Part shown: positions 25,746 through 37,701 of the stretch, in pieces | How the letters are laid out: every line of letters starts with the position of its first letter | How positions within the stretch are numbered: position 1 is the stretch's first letter | Source: Mimachlamys varia | Lineage: Eukaryota; Mollusca; Bivalvia; Pectinida; Pectinidae | Direction of reading: 5' to 3' | Length of the DNA: 64,000 nt | NCBI GenBank assembly: GCA_947623455.1 | Contig: OX392538.1 | Coordinates: 1,922,001 to 1,986,000 of the forward strand | Notes under the pieces: generated by a model | Told to the model about the DNA's origin: nothing | The model's database searches: none | The model's input: only the letters and a program-made list of their open reading frames with translations | Made by a program: the position numbers and the translations under genes

Positions 25746-27172
25746 TTTGTAATCAGTGTGGGTTCTAAACATTTTTGGGTTTCTGATATAAAAGTACAAC
25801 AGAGCAGGTTTTATCATGATAAGGAAATGTTAGTGTTTTCTCTGCGATTTCCACATTATATTAAGGACCAATAAGCATAATTAAACAGATTTCCTTTTTT
25901 GAAAGGATAAAACTAATCAACTAAACACTTGCATATAATTGTATACCTCATTAAATATGTATGGCTATATCTGTATAAATATATGATGAAACTTAAGACC
26001 CACCAGGAATGGGTAAAATGAAACTGTTAAATAGTTAATGTTCTGGAGTAATTAAAAATGATTGAAGTTATAACCTAGATAGCCATAAGGAATCTAATTT
26101 AATTCAAACATGACATAATTATGAACCTAACATTGCTTTTTGAGTATCAGATGTATGTTCAGATGAAAGATATTATTGAAGATTTGTGATTAAAACATTT
26201 CACTGATGAGAAAAGAAATGTATGGTGATCATCTGTTTATTAATTGTATTTAAAAACCAATAATAAAGAAAAAAGATTTGATAATATTTCTTGATATGAA
26301 TACCTGGTATTATGATCCCAAGACACTGTCGCTTGAGTTGAATTATATTTTGATAAAAATCTTCATATAAATATACATTCCAGATTATTTGATGAGTTTA
26401 ATCACATGAAGTTTCATAGTTTGACTGTTAAATATTGAATGTGAACATACATGTACAATTAATGTTCAGTAAAATAGACTTTTATATGTACATATGACTG
26501 TATATATATGTGCATGTACTGTTGCTGTTCTGTGCTCCCCCCCCCCCCAATACAAGCTGTTAATCGATTCCCTTATGATCAGTTCCCCAGGAACCTACTC
26601 CTGGACATGTAGGATCAAGGTCAGCTTACAGTCCTAACCATCAGGTTTAGTCTAGACTACAGGGGTCAAGCTTACAATATGTATTATTTATATGTGATGG
26701 ACCAAGCTAAGCACAGCAGGCAGACAGCATGATCAGACCAGGGTATCATGTATTTCATTATGTACAAAATTAGCTGAGGTATTGAATTGATGAAAGGCTT
26801 TATTAACACCATCTTAAGGGTCATTTGTACAGAATGTTGACCTGGATTTAACTAAATAATCTAATTTTAACACAGAAGTTACCGTAAAAACTTGTGTAAT
26901 CTGCGCACTTTTTTAAGGGAAATTCAAATCAAATAGTTGGGGGTGCGTAAATTACAATGATATAGATGTGTGACAAGTAAATTCAAATCTTTCAAATGGC
27001 AGGATCTACAAATTTTTGTAAAAATAATTTATTTGCAACAAGATTAACCACCTTAACTACTCGGCCACTGCAGTCCCTCTCCCCCTTTTTGAACTTCCAA
27101 TTCAACAGTTAAGCCAAGAAAAATCCTAAATCATTTATCTCTTTATTCTCAGCAATTACATATGGTTGTAAG

Positions 27173-27564
27173 TAGAGCTGGGTACCACAAAATCAAAAGT
27201 AAAACATTATTTTGGCAAATACTGCGGTACATACCACGGTATACCACCGTGATTGAAAATTTTTCAGCTAGGTAAAGGTGTTTCTGAAGCCAATTTAAAC
27301 AAGAGGCCTGTCATAAGTTTCTCGTCATGTTTAGCTATCCTCTAATATTGTTTGAGTGAAACTACACATTGTATGTCTGTCTTAGTTGATCAGCAAACTT
27401 ATAGGAAATTACAATCAAACCATATTTGAATTCCAATTGATCTATATAACAAGTAGTTCTTTGATAGTGAAAGTTCACAAAAAAAGGTACAGGACTAATG
27501 TACCACAGTACGTACCATCACAACCCTTTACCACAGTATAACCGGTTAAAACCGCCCAGCCCTA
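27173..27564. mobile_element. hAT-like non-autonomous element
   Basis: Ends TAGAGCTGGGTAC and (reverse complement of the right end) TAGGGCTGGGCGG are inverted repeats. The flanks GTTGTAAG (27165-27172) and GTTGTAGG (27565-27572) match at 7 of 8 positions, the 8-bp duplication length typical of hAT elements. No coding sequence; 392 bp. Confidence 0.6.
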
Positions 27565-30310
27565 GTTGTAGGGTGGGAAACTCAGATCAAACTTTGTATA
27601 TTAATTATTTTGGCCGAACCTATCAGCCATGATAATCTATATGTACTATTCATAATCAGGGAATGTTACGTAGAAAAATTTCATGTTTCTTTCAAAATTA
27701 TAATAAGCCATTCTGTTTTTGGTTTTTGGTCTCACCCCTCATGCATCGATCAGTGCTTTAGGGTTGGGGAGGGTGCGTGTGTAAATTGTATGTGTCAGAC
27801 CATTGTCCCTACAATTTTGAATCTGAAGCACATACTGTACATGTAGCTATAGGGATGCTTCCAGCAAAAGTTGATAATTTTCCTATAAGCAGATATGGAA
27901 AAGTGTTTTATGCCTTTATGGATAGAAGAAATTGTTGATGGAAGGTGGTCAGTCAGACACCATGGAATTATATACCGATAAGCTCACCACTGTCATTGGT
28001 ACACAATACCCATATCTGACAATAAAAGGGGCATTACTCTGCTAAAAGTAATCACAAAAACTCTATAATGTAAAATTATTCATTTTCAATTTCATCTCAT
28101 ATATTTGATGTAAGTTTCATTACAACCAGTAGGTGTGAGAGCATGGACAATGAATAATGAACGGACTGTCAAGCCTGTTAATGAATGAACTCACAGTCCA
28201 GCCTGTTACAGTACATTAATCATTAAATTTCAAGCATATCTAAAAGGTATTCAACTGAAAGTAACAAAAATATTGTTTCTGTTTAAAAACAATATACAAC
28301 TGAATACATGTAAAATAAAACAATATGTTACATATTGAGCAGTAAAATCTTCAAATTTCAAAGACATTTTGCACTGTACACTATCAGTGTAAGGTAATGA
28401 CACCATTTATAAGATACCACCGTCCAAGGTGATAAGAGTTAATTACTGTGATCCATTCAGTGCTTCCATTGTATGGACTCAACATCAACCTTTTCAGTTC
28501 TTTTGATCTCCCTTTCAGCACGTTTGAACCACAAATGAAAACTACAAAATTGATTTATAGACCTGTGACATGTAGTCATCAACAGACTGCTATACTCTCG
28601 TCAAATTTAGATCAGCTTTTGTCGAGACATAATTGAAAGAATTCAACCAGAAAGATTGAAGTTCAACTTTTCAAATACTTGAATCTGAGATATGATGGTA
28701 ATGGCTTCAGTAATATAAAACCACATGACAATCAATACTTCTATTACTTTCAACATATATATATTTCTTTTTTCCCACGGTAACTGGATGTCTTGAGATT
28801 TATACAGCAAAATGAAATAATAAATTAATCATCCTTTGTTGTATAAGACTGAATATAACTTTAACTTGTACAGTGTGTTTTACATATCTCAGTCCTGATG
28901 ATAAGGACATTTTATTCAACTTTTATAATACAGAGCTAATGTTGTTTGTTATAACACACGACAAAAAATAAAAAAAAATGTTTTTTGTGTATCTTGTAAC
29001 TTTAAGATGTAAGATTAAATTCAAACTCATTAACCTTCAAACTCTCATAACAACAGAATTTAATGTAAACTTTTAAATTTTACAACAATAATGAAACACA
29101 AACTGACAGATCATCAAAATACTCGAGCGTCAACATACTCAAGCTTAAGATTCACCAATAGATTGGGTTTTAAAGTTTAGCCGAGAATTAATCCGCACCA
29201 TTCACGTTTAATGATTATTTTGAATTTAATCAAAGATCTTCCGGTTTAGCAATATTCAGACGGTATGATAAGCACTTTGTATTACTTGTTTTAGGGTAAG
29301 GGGCTAACTAAAATGTTTGAAACTGGCCTAAATAGAAAAAGTAAAACAAATAATTTTACCTATTTGATCCAATAAATCCATATGTCTCCCAAGAGCACCT
29401 GTCCTCCTAATTTGACATGCCATAAGATACACTGTAATGATTTTCACTTTTTCACTTTTATTACATACATGCTATATATGAACCATAATCACCGTAATAA
29501 GCCCCAACAGTGTCTGTCTGGTAAAAAAGTTAGTTCCAAGAGGGGGCACAGAGTTTAATAAGACATTCAGCGCCCAAGATCGCTCTTGAATGGTAACACA
29601 TGCGTGTGAAAACAGAGTTGTTTCCCCTTGCTACCCGTTGCCTTTTATTTTTTTCATCTTGAAGTGGGGAAACCAGAAACGTTAACATGTCACACAATTA
29701 CGTACACTTGGCCATCATTGGTTATTTCCAGGAGTTTGAAAATAAACAGGAATATCTTTCAGCTAATGTCTGTTGCATTTATCTGTCGTTGCTTTAGAAG
29801 CTGTTTTTATTTCAATTTGCTGACTTTAAATAATGCAAATTCTCTCTCTTTCTTTTTACTGGCATTTTTCTTCATTTCATAGGCACCTGGGTAGTTATTA
29901 TGTCGAATATGGTTTTGCAGACAGTTCAGTCTACTTACTTTGCTTCTAAAATGACAGATATAGGTGGATAGGTTGGACATGTACAGTGCTGTAACTTCTG
30001 TGACATTACATGTTAATTCAGCAGAAGAGTAGTATAAGTAGTACTTGTGTCTTTGAAATCAAAATTCTTCAATATCTTAAGAATGGATTTGTCGAAGGAA
30101 ATTTAAGGAGACCATGTATATAAATATATTTTGTTGTGAAAGTAGCCAAATAATTGTATCAAGTGCCAGTATACGTATGATACTATAAACATTTTGTATT
30201 AACTCATCCAGAATTCATACAGATCTATGTTAATGGGTTGTCAGGTCCTTTAATTTCACGTCCTATAAATCATGTTCACCACTATATTCACTCTAAATAT
30301 ATATATATAT

Positions 30311-31283
30311 ACGGTAAACCTTCGGTTAGTTCGAATCGGCGTATAGTTCGAACACAGCCTTTTAGTAAAAAAAAAAATAATTTTTTGACTCCTAAAAGTT
30401 CGAACCTTGCTTACCAAATTTTCGGATAGTTAAAACACATGGAATTTAATTAAGCCTGTGTACTGAACTTACGTAATGGATTGCTCTTGGCGATGCAATT
30501 TACAGCCTCTCGAAACTTGCATAAACAGATCTATTTTCACACCATCGATGTTAAACAACAGTATAACGTGTAGTACTCATGATGTGCGATATTGTTGTCA
30601 GCTTTTTCGGACATTTTTTTGCATTTAAACAAGACACATCTTCCCGATGTTTCTTTCTTGTAAACATAAACATGTGCATGCGCTAATCAAACATCTTCAT
30701 GTCCCCGATCAGCATCAAATTGATTGAAGCGCAGAATAAAGTGTCACACATGTTGACAGGTACATGTGTATGATCATGGCATTACTGTGTTAAATTTTGA
30801 TTATATAATCGCAGCCTGATCACCAATACCTGATTTATATCTTAATTGATATATTACCTATACAACTGCCGAGACCAAATAATATATCAGGTATTCGATC
30901 GAAGTATTAATCCGTAATAAAGTGCAGTTTCAATCCAACATTCGCATTTACATAAACTTCCGACGATGGTTACGGCATAAAATATTTTCTCTTTTTTTTT
31001 TTTGCGAATTAACTTGATAATTAGGCCTAATATAAAGTGAACATTTAAGTCCTACTTATATAAATCATTGCTCATCTTCAGATTTCTTCAGATTTACAAA
31101 TAAATCGTAATAGGCCATCATTGTTGAGGAACAACGATTTGACTGTTTGCAGTGTTTGTTTTTGCCGATGTCAACCTGGATAGTTTGAACGCCTCTTTAT
31201 TCCAGCGGCTATAATTTCATATAATTCGATCAGGATTGAAAATATTTCTTTAATTTTGGTCGAACTGACCGAAGGTTTACCGT
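30311..31283. mobile_element. pogo/Tigger-like non-autonomous element, 973 bp
   Basis: Terminal inverted repeats of 23 bp with one mismatch: left begins ACGGTAAACCTTCGGTTAG, right reverse complement begins ACGGTAAACCTTCGGTCAG. TIRs of the kind CNGTNNAACCTC/TCGGTTANTTCGAA are usual in pogo/Tigger elements. The interior is AT-rich and has no transposase frame. A TA duplication is not clear at the right end. Confidence 0.65.
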
Positions 31284-33444
31284 GTAAATATATATATGGT
31301 GAAACTTTTTTTCCTGTAGCTCAGAATATTTAGCTTGATTCTGGGGGTATGTGTTGCCTAGAAATGTATGTGATGACAAACTCTAGAATGCCTGTCATAA
31401 CAGCTATACATATCCATTATAGACAACAACAAGAGGCCCAACAATGGTCATCTGACTATATATATATGATTTGAGTTGGTTATGATATTAAGATATATGA
31501 CCCCTGTGACCTTGAGATTGGATCAAGGCCATTCATTATCACAAACCTGGTAGCCCTTCATCCCAGCATGATACAGGCCCGATATCAGTACTCTTGGCCT
31601 TTCAGTTATTGAGAAGAAGTTTCTTGAAGATTTTTAACATATTGATTTACAATATTTCATTTTCAGAAATACATTTACAGTTATAAATACAAATACATAG
31701 TTAGAAGGATCAGGCATCAAGACCTATAGTTTTTTTTCATGCCATCTCCTTTAAACATATTGGGCCCATGTTACCTTGAAAAAAGGTCAAGGTCATTTAT
31801 TTTAACAAACTTGGTAGCCCTTCATCCCAGCATACTCAGTGTTTTTGCTACCAGATTTTAAAACAGCCTGTGCCTTATTGAATTGGGAAAAATAAAGTAG
31901 GACTTTCAGATAAATTGGAAAAATATTTTTAAATTTAGCTTCATTGTGGGAAAATGGCACAAATTTTGACTTGGGGAAACAGCCTGATATTGGCTGTAAA
32001 AATGGCCAAACAAAATCACTGATACTACATACATAATATCAGCACCTACGGCCTTTCATTTATTGAGATGAGATGCTCAAAGGGAAAGTTTATCCTGACC
32101 CTTTGGTTCAGATGACCTAACAATGAATGTAATTTTAAACATATGGCACCAGTCTTTTAAGATCAACATTTTGTACTTTTCAAATTTTATGATTGGATTT
32201 GGATAGTAATTTGTGACTACCTGTCCTACAGTCCGATTGGAACCCTGATGACAGACCTTATTCTCAATGCCATTTGAACCATTGGTGGAATTACTAAAAG
32301 AATGTTTTCATTAATGAAACCACACTTTTATCTGTCATCATTTTAGCACGAGAATTGGTTCTCCAACATCCATAAATATTGGGAAACATTATCTAAATAA
32401 TGCTCTAGTGTCTTCAGCCCTGACAAAGAAATGCCTTTTTTTTCATGAGATAATTCACAAACAAACATTCTACCATAATCGTGGACAGATGTTAAGGGGT
32501 AGAGAAGAAACTGTTCACTTATATTTATTTGACGTTGATACCCTCAACTCGGCCTGTTTATGCTGTGTCTCAATGCCACCATGTGTAACAGATATGGGAA
32601 TGACTTGCTATACTAATTTATAAACTGCTGTGTCCATTTTTATCTTTTTATTTTTAGGACTGTCAGTACATGTACAGAGTGTCTCTGGTCTCAGATTTTC
32701 TCTTTTTGCTTCACCTTTTCAAGGAGATATCCTCCATTTTGCTGCATGTATCATGACCACCAAGACGCTTTCACCACAATGACGCTTACTCACTAAAGTA
32801 CATGGCATTATAAAATTACGGAACCAAACGCAGTATATTTTAAAAATTGGAATTTTTAATTCCATACAACCGTAAAAAAGCTTCTGCTTATGTGGTTGTT
32901 AAACTATCAAAATATCAAGTAAGCTCATGGTTTGGGTTACAACACTTAACCAAACATAATCACAACTCTCCTTCAGACGATGAATTTAAGATAGAATGAT
33001 CGATTATTGAGTAGACACATCTGTCGTAACATGATTTTCTGGTTTTAATGTTGATATATATTAACTAAAACGTATACAAAGTCACTCAAATACAGCAAAT
33101 ATTTATCTCCAAACATCTTCTCTCTGATTATGGGCCAAAATAGGCCTGCTTCATATATACAACCAGTTAATGAATAACACCCCCAAAACCCAATAAATGA
33201 AAAAGTTTCTGGCTTCTCTTTAAAATAATAAACAAGGACAATTTATGAAAAACATATTTTTTAAATAAACGATTGAAATCGTCCAATTTATTATATGGAC
33301 GGATTTCACCACAAATTCACGAAAAATTTGACAAAAACAAGCAAACATTCAGAATTTATATCTAGTAGACATTCACACAAAATCGCATGACCCGTCTTCG
33401 CGACAAGTGTGTGTACACTGTACTTCTACTTCTTCTACTTCTAC

Positions 33445-36400
33445 TTCTACCATATAGTTACCACCTTCAACTAGTTGAAGATCTTGTAACGGGATTGGGT
33501 TTGTGCTATGCTCAGTGACAGACTTACATATTACATAATAATTCAGTTATTTAGTATTTACTTAGATATACAATGTATATATATGTTTACAAATGATGCA
33601 AGAAAAGAAAGAGAGAGAGTGACTCCTAACAGCAAAGTGATTGGGAATCCCCTTCCTACAAAGCCTGTTAGGAGTAAACAGCAGGAGAGAAAAAAAGAAA
33701 TTATTATGTAAAGTCTGTCAGCTGTTCTAAATTACTCATCATTGGTTGTTTTAGAAGAAAGTTGAGAAAGAGAGGTCTTGAAAGAGTTGAAAGTGGGAGC
33801 ACTAACGACGTGTGATGGTAAATTGTTCCAGTCTACAACAGTGCGTGGGAAAAAAGATTGTTGCCTAGCCAATGTTTTTGAATAAATCTGCTGATATTGA
33901 TACTGGTGTGAATTTCTAGAAATTCTGGAGGCTCGTTGCAGTCTGTCAGACGTTGGTATGGCTACAGTGCCGTGATGAATCTTATAGAACATTTTCAGGC
34001 GTGCATCTTTCCTACGGTCTGAAAGGCTGCGCCAACCAAGAGTATCTATCATATCTGTCACACTAGAGGTGTTACGAAAACGGTTTGACACATAACGAGC
34101 CCCCCTTCTCTGAACCATTTCAATTTTGTTTATATTATTTTTAGTGAATGGATCCCAAACTGAACAGGCATATTCTAAAGAAGGTCTGACCAAGGATTTA
34201 TAAGCCTGTTCTTTAAATGATGTAGAGCTAATTTTCAGGTTTCTTCTGAGAAATCCTAGAGTAGAATTTGCCTTATTACAAATCTGATCTACATGAGTAT
34301 CCCATTTCAAGTCTGATCTGAGGGTTACTCCTAGGTATTTAACAGAATTTACATGTTTTAGAATTTGGCCATGAAGTGAATAATCAAAATAAATGGGAGA
34401 TTTTTTCTTAGAGACTGTTAAAGCATAACACTTACTAGGATGAAAAGCCATGTGCCATTTCTGCTCCCAAGAGGCCAGTTTGTCCAGATCAGACTGCAGG
34501 GTCCTGGCATCTGTTTCTGACGTAATTGTCAGATACACGATGGTATCATCCGCAAACAGTCTGACCTTGGACTTAAGGCCAAATGGCATGTCGTTAATAT
34601 AAAATAAAAACAGACTTGGGCCTAGAACAGATCCCTGGGGAACACCGGATAGAACATGAACATATTCAGATTTGACGCCTTCCACAAGTACTGATTGGGT
34701 TCTATTATTAAGAAAATTGGAGATCCAAGATGTTGTTTTCTCATCAATACCATAGTGAATTAGTTTGTTGACAAGTAAAGAGTGACTGACCTTGTCGAAC
34801 GCTTTAGAAAAGTCCATGACCAAAATATCTGTTTGTTTAGAATCATCTAAAGTTTTAGTAATATCATCAAAAAATTCCAAGAGTTGTGTTTCACAGGACC
34901 TAGATTTCCGAAAACCATGCTGAAGAGGGTACAAAATATTGTGTCGATCAGAATGAGACATTATGTTTGATACTATGACATGCTCCATCAGCTTACAACA
35001 AATACAAGTTAACGATATTGGCCTGTAATTTACCGGATCATATTTTTGGCCCTTTTTAAAGATGGGAACAATATGGGCTGTCTTCCAATCTTGAGGTACA
35101 ATGCCAGAATCTAGAGAAAAATTGAAAATGATACTCAAGATTGGTGCTATTTCACTGGATAATTCCTTCAAGACCATTGGACTCAAGTCATCTGGGCCTG
35201 GTGCTTTGGAACAATTAAGATTTTTCAATAATTTTAGAATGCCATCTGATGAAATAATAGGCGTGTCCATAGTAGGAAATGTCTGATTAGAGTCCATGTA
35301 ATTTTCGTTGACAAAAACATCAGAGGAAATGGTTTTAGAAGAGGAGAATACAGATTCAAACTGCTTGTTAAGCAGATTGGCCTTAGAATACGAGTCTGAA
35401 ATGAGCTTTCCCTCCTGCTTCAAGTGGGGGATTCCGGAGTAGTCTGTTTTTTTGTGTTTAATGTAAGCCCAAAATTTTTTCATACATTTGAAAGTTCCAG
35501 TGATCGAGGTTTCTTTTGGAGTGACTATGTCTTGGATGTATGTCCAGTACTCTTGACGAATCTTTTTTTGAATTAAGTGTTTTAACTCTTTATATTTCTT
35601 TGTTGTGTTTGGGTCACCTGATTTTTTTGATTTTTTGTACAGTCTATTACGTTTACTGATCAGATGTTTAATTTCATGTGATATCCAGGGCTGACTTTCT
35701 TTTGGTTTTGATAATTTATGTGGGATATGTGTTTTTACAAGAGAGATCAGAAGCGACTTGAAATCACACCAGATGGTATTAGTGTCAAGAATATGTTTGT
35801 TGCTAGAAGATTGGAGTTTATCATGGAAATTACGTAGCTCATTCTTCATAGAATCCCAATTAGCCTTTTTGTAAAGTGGAATTTGCCTTGGAATCTGTTT
35901 ATGCCTTGCAGTAGAGGCCAGGAATTCGACAAACACAATGTCGTGGTCGGAGATGCCAGGCATCACATCAATACGGGGGACTAAGTTAGGGTGGTTGGTA
36001 ATGACAAGATCCAAGATGTTATTGTTTCTAGTTGGTTTTTCAACAAGTTGGGTAAGACCTGCATCATCAAGTGAGTTGCCAAAGTTATAGTGGATGTTAG
36101 AGTGAAGGGTATTGGGTTTAAGAATTTTATGCTCCCAATCCCAACCTGGGAGATTGAAGTCACCCCCAATGAGTAAACTGGCATTATGAATAGTACTAGC
36201 CTTTTTTACAGATATATCGAAGTTTGCCAAATTAGATTCATCAGATGTTTTAGGGTTATAAAAAGAACATAGATACAAGGTTTTACATCCAGTCATTTCA
36301 ACTTTCGCCCAAACTATTTCAGTATCATCAGATGGGGAAAGGTCATGGACTTCTGATGAAATAAAGTCATTTTTGATTGCTATAAGCACCCCACCACCAA

Positions 36401-37495
36401 TTTTACCAACTCTGTCCTTCCTGTAAATGCTGAATCCATCTGGAAAAATTTCAGAGTTCTTAATATCTGGTTTCAGCCATGTCTCAGTGCCAAGTATGAT
36501 GTCAGGCTTGGTACTGTCGATGACTTGGTGTACTAGATGTTGCTTAGTACGGATGGACTGAAAGTTGACATTCATTATACGTAATGGCTTGCAGGATGAT
36601 TTTTTAGAAAAAGCAGCCTTTCTAACTGGAGTAGATGAGTGTCCAGGATTAAATACATTAGAAGAGGTCTTAGGGCTCATATGACTATCAAAACTCTTTA
36701 TGGAGGCTAGTTCATCAGGTAGGCTGTCAAAAGGGTTAGGAGTGCACACGCTATGGAGATCGAATAACAGCGTAGAATAATTTGGATTATTACAGATGAT
36801 ACAGTGCCAACTAACCATGCTATCATTTAATTCCTCATAAGAATGGCTGTTGATGTTCTGACAGTCAATGTGAAACCATTGATCGCACGATTCACAAACA
36901 ATACCCTTGTGTTCCCATGTTACGGTCTTATCGCAGGTACCACAAAGATATTTAGTACTGTCATTACTGGGCCCTGGATTATTTTCTACATCATTGGCTC
37001 TTAAGATGACTAAGACCAACATATATATCAACACCTTTTTAGGTTTACAATCTTGGTTGTAGATAAAGAACTTTTTCTTAACAAATGAGAACAACATTTG
37101 CCGTATGACAATGTAGGATACATCAACATTGGTTGTTAGACTCGACTGACACGTGTTAATCCAGTAACATATTAGCACAAGCATATTAGAATGGTCATGA
37201 TCGTGGAGTGCGTTCTCCATGGAGGGGCTGTGGGCTATGGCCGTTTGTATGAATGATCTAGTAACAATAAGATGTTCTTTGTTCACAGTAGATACCGATA
37301 CTGGGTTTGGTTCATACATTGGAACCTGGGGTGGTTTTGTTCCAAACTGGGCACATATTGTGATAACAAGAAAAATAACTTTGCATAGGGTTGCCATATT
37401 TACGATGTTACTGGTGTTCACTTACCGATGTCTGGTGAAGGATGGGGCCGGTGAACACAATAAACAAGACAAGATATTACATACAGATGAAAGCT
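33445..37495 (-). mobile_element. CR1-like LINE, left arm of an inverted pair
   Basis: Full-length non-LTR retrotransposon on the minus strand: 5' end at 37495, 3' end in a (TAGAAG)n-type tail at 33421-33450. Short tandem repeats at the 3' end are usual for CR1-group elements. It matches the plus-strand copy 37702-41752 position for position (coordinate sums always 75197) in every stretch compared, and both ORFs translate identically. Confidence 0.9.
33732..37421 (-). CDS. LINE polyprotein: 2A motif, PHD finger, AP-endonuclease, reverse transcriptase
   Basis: 1229 residues, complete. Domains in order: a hydrophobic segment near residues 12-25 (signal-like); a second hydrophobic stretch 129-140 running into the 2A consensus DVENNPGP (144-151); a PHD finger with ligands C160, C163, C176, C179, H184, C187, C207, C210; an exonuclease-endonuclease-phosphatase domain with N286, E313 (TETW), GGDFN at 419-423 and SDHD at 491-494; a reverse transcriptase with APGPDD (740-745), DFSKAFD (catalytic D870) and FADD (D958, D959); and a C-terminal jockey/CR1-type tail (LGWRSLSDRRKDARL). 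All catalytic positions are present, so it may be recently active. It reverse-transcribes its RNA at a nicked target. The identical second copy lies at 37776-41465. Confidence 0.95.
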   Translation of the reverse strand: MNTSNIVNMATLCKVIFLVITICAQFGTKPPQVPMYEPNPVSVSTVNKEHLIVTRSFIQTAIAHSPSMENALHDHDHSNMLVLICYWINTCQSSLTTNVDVSYIVIRQMLFSFVKKKFFIYNQDCKPKKVLIYMLVLVILRANDVENNPGPSNDSTKYLCGTCDKTVTWEHKGIVCESCDQWFHIDCQNINSHSYEELNDSMVSWHCIICNNPNYSTLLFDLHSVCTPNPFDSLPDELASIKSFDSHMSPKTSSNVFNPGHSSTPVRKAAFSKKSSCKPLRIMNVNFQSIRTKQHLVHQVIDSTKPDIILGTETWLKPDIKNSEIFPDGFSIYRKDRVGKIGGGVLIAIKNDFISSEVHDLSPSDDTEIVWAKVEMTGCKTLYLCSFYNPKTSDESNLANFDISVKKASTIHNASLLIGGDFNLPGWDWEHKILKPNTLHSNIHYNFGNSLDDAGLTQLVEKPTRNNNILDLVITNHPNLVPRIDVMPGISDHDIVFVEFLASTARHKQIPRQIPLYKKANWDSMKNELRNFHDKLQSSSNKHILDTNTIWCDFKSLLISLVKTHIPHKLSKPKESQPWISHEIKHLISKRNRLYKKSKKSGDPNTTKKYKELKHLIQKKIRQEYWTYIQDIVTPKETSITGTFKCMKKFWAYIKHKKTDYSGIPHLKQEGKLISDSYSKANLLNKQFESVFSSSKTISSDVFVNENYMDSNQTFPTMDTPIISSDGILKLLKNLNCSKAPGPDDLSPMVLKELSSEIAPILSIIFNFSLDSGIVPQDWKTAHIVPIFKKGQKYDPVNYRPISLTCICCKLMEHVIVSNIMSHSDRHNILYPLQHGFRKSRSCETQLLEFFDDITKTLDDSKQTDILVMDFSKAFDKVSHSLLVNKLIHYGIDEKTTSWISNFLNNRTQSVLVEGVKSEYVHVLSGVPQGSVLGPSLFLFYINDMPFGLKSKVRLFADDTIVYLTITSETDARTLQSDLDKLASWEQKWHMAFHPSKCYALTVSKKKSPIYFDYSLHGQILKHVNSVKYLGVTLRSDLKWDTHVDQICNKANSTLGFLRRNLKISSTSFKEQAYKSLVRPSLEYACSVWDPFTKNNINKIEMVQRRGARYVSNRFRNTSSVTDMIDTLGWRSLSDRRKDARLKMFYKIHHGTVAIPTSDRLQRASRISRNSHQYQYQQIYSKTLARQQSFFPRTVVDWNNLPSHVVSAPTFNSFKTSLSQLSSKTTNDE

Positions 37496-37701
37496 GATAA
37501 TGAACTTATCAGTTGTTCACTTTAGTCTACCTGATATGTAATTTCCCGCCATCTTGTCATTAGCTGGTGTGCACTTCCGGTGTAAACAAACGATTTTTTC
37601 CCCAGTCCATTTTTTACCCCATCATGTCATCTACTAACATTTGCTTACATTTGTGCGTGTTACCATCCTGTGCTCTAGGGTTGCACTAGAGACGAAGATA
37701 T
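37496..37701. other. 206-bp spacer between the inverted LINE copies
   Basis: Unique sequence between the two LINE 5' ends. Its right end (37684-37705) carries CACTAGAGACGAAGATATAG, whose reverse complement reappears just after the 3' tail of the plus copy at 41763-41784. No coding content. Confidence 0.8.

Larger units (their letters stand above)
23603..33444. other. Non-coding region upstream of the serine-rich gene
   Basis: Ten kilobases without a recognisable exon. The missing 5' exon(s) and promoter of the minus-strand gene may lie here. It holds two transposon-like elements annotated separately (27173-27564, 30311-31283), an inverted pair around 26883-26957 (TTACCGTAAAAACTTGTG and GGGTGCGTAAATTAC), a C10 run near 26538, and a degenerate element at about 31430-32125 bounded by GGTCATCTGA and TTCAGATGACC. 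Short open frames look random. Confidence 0.5.
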
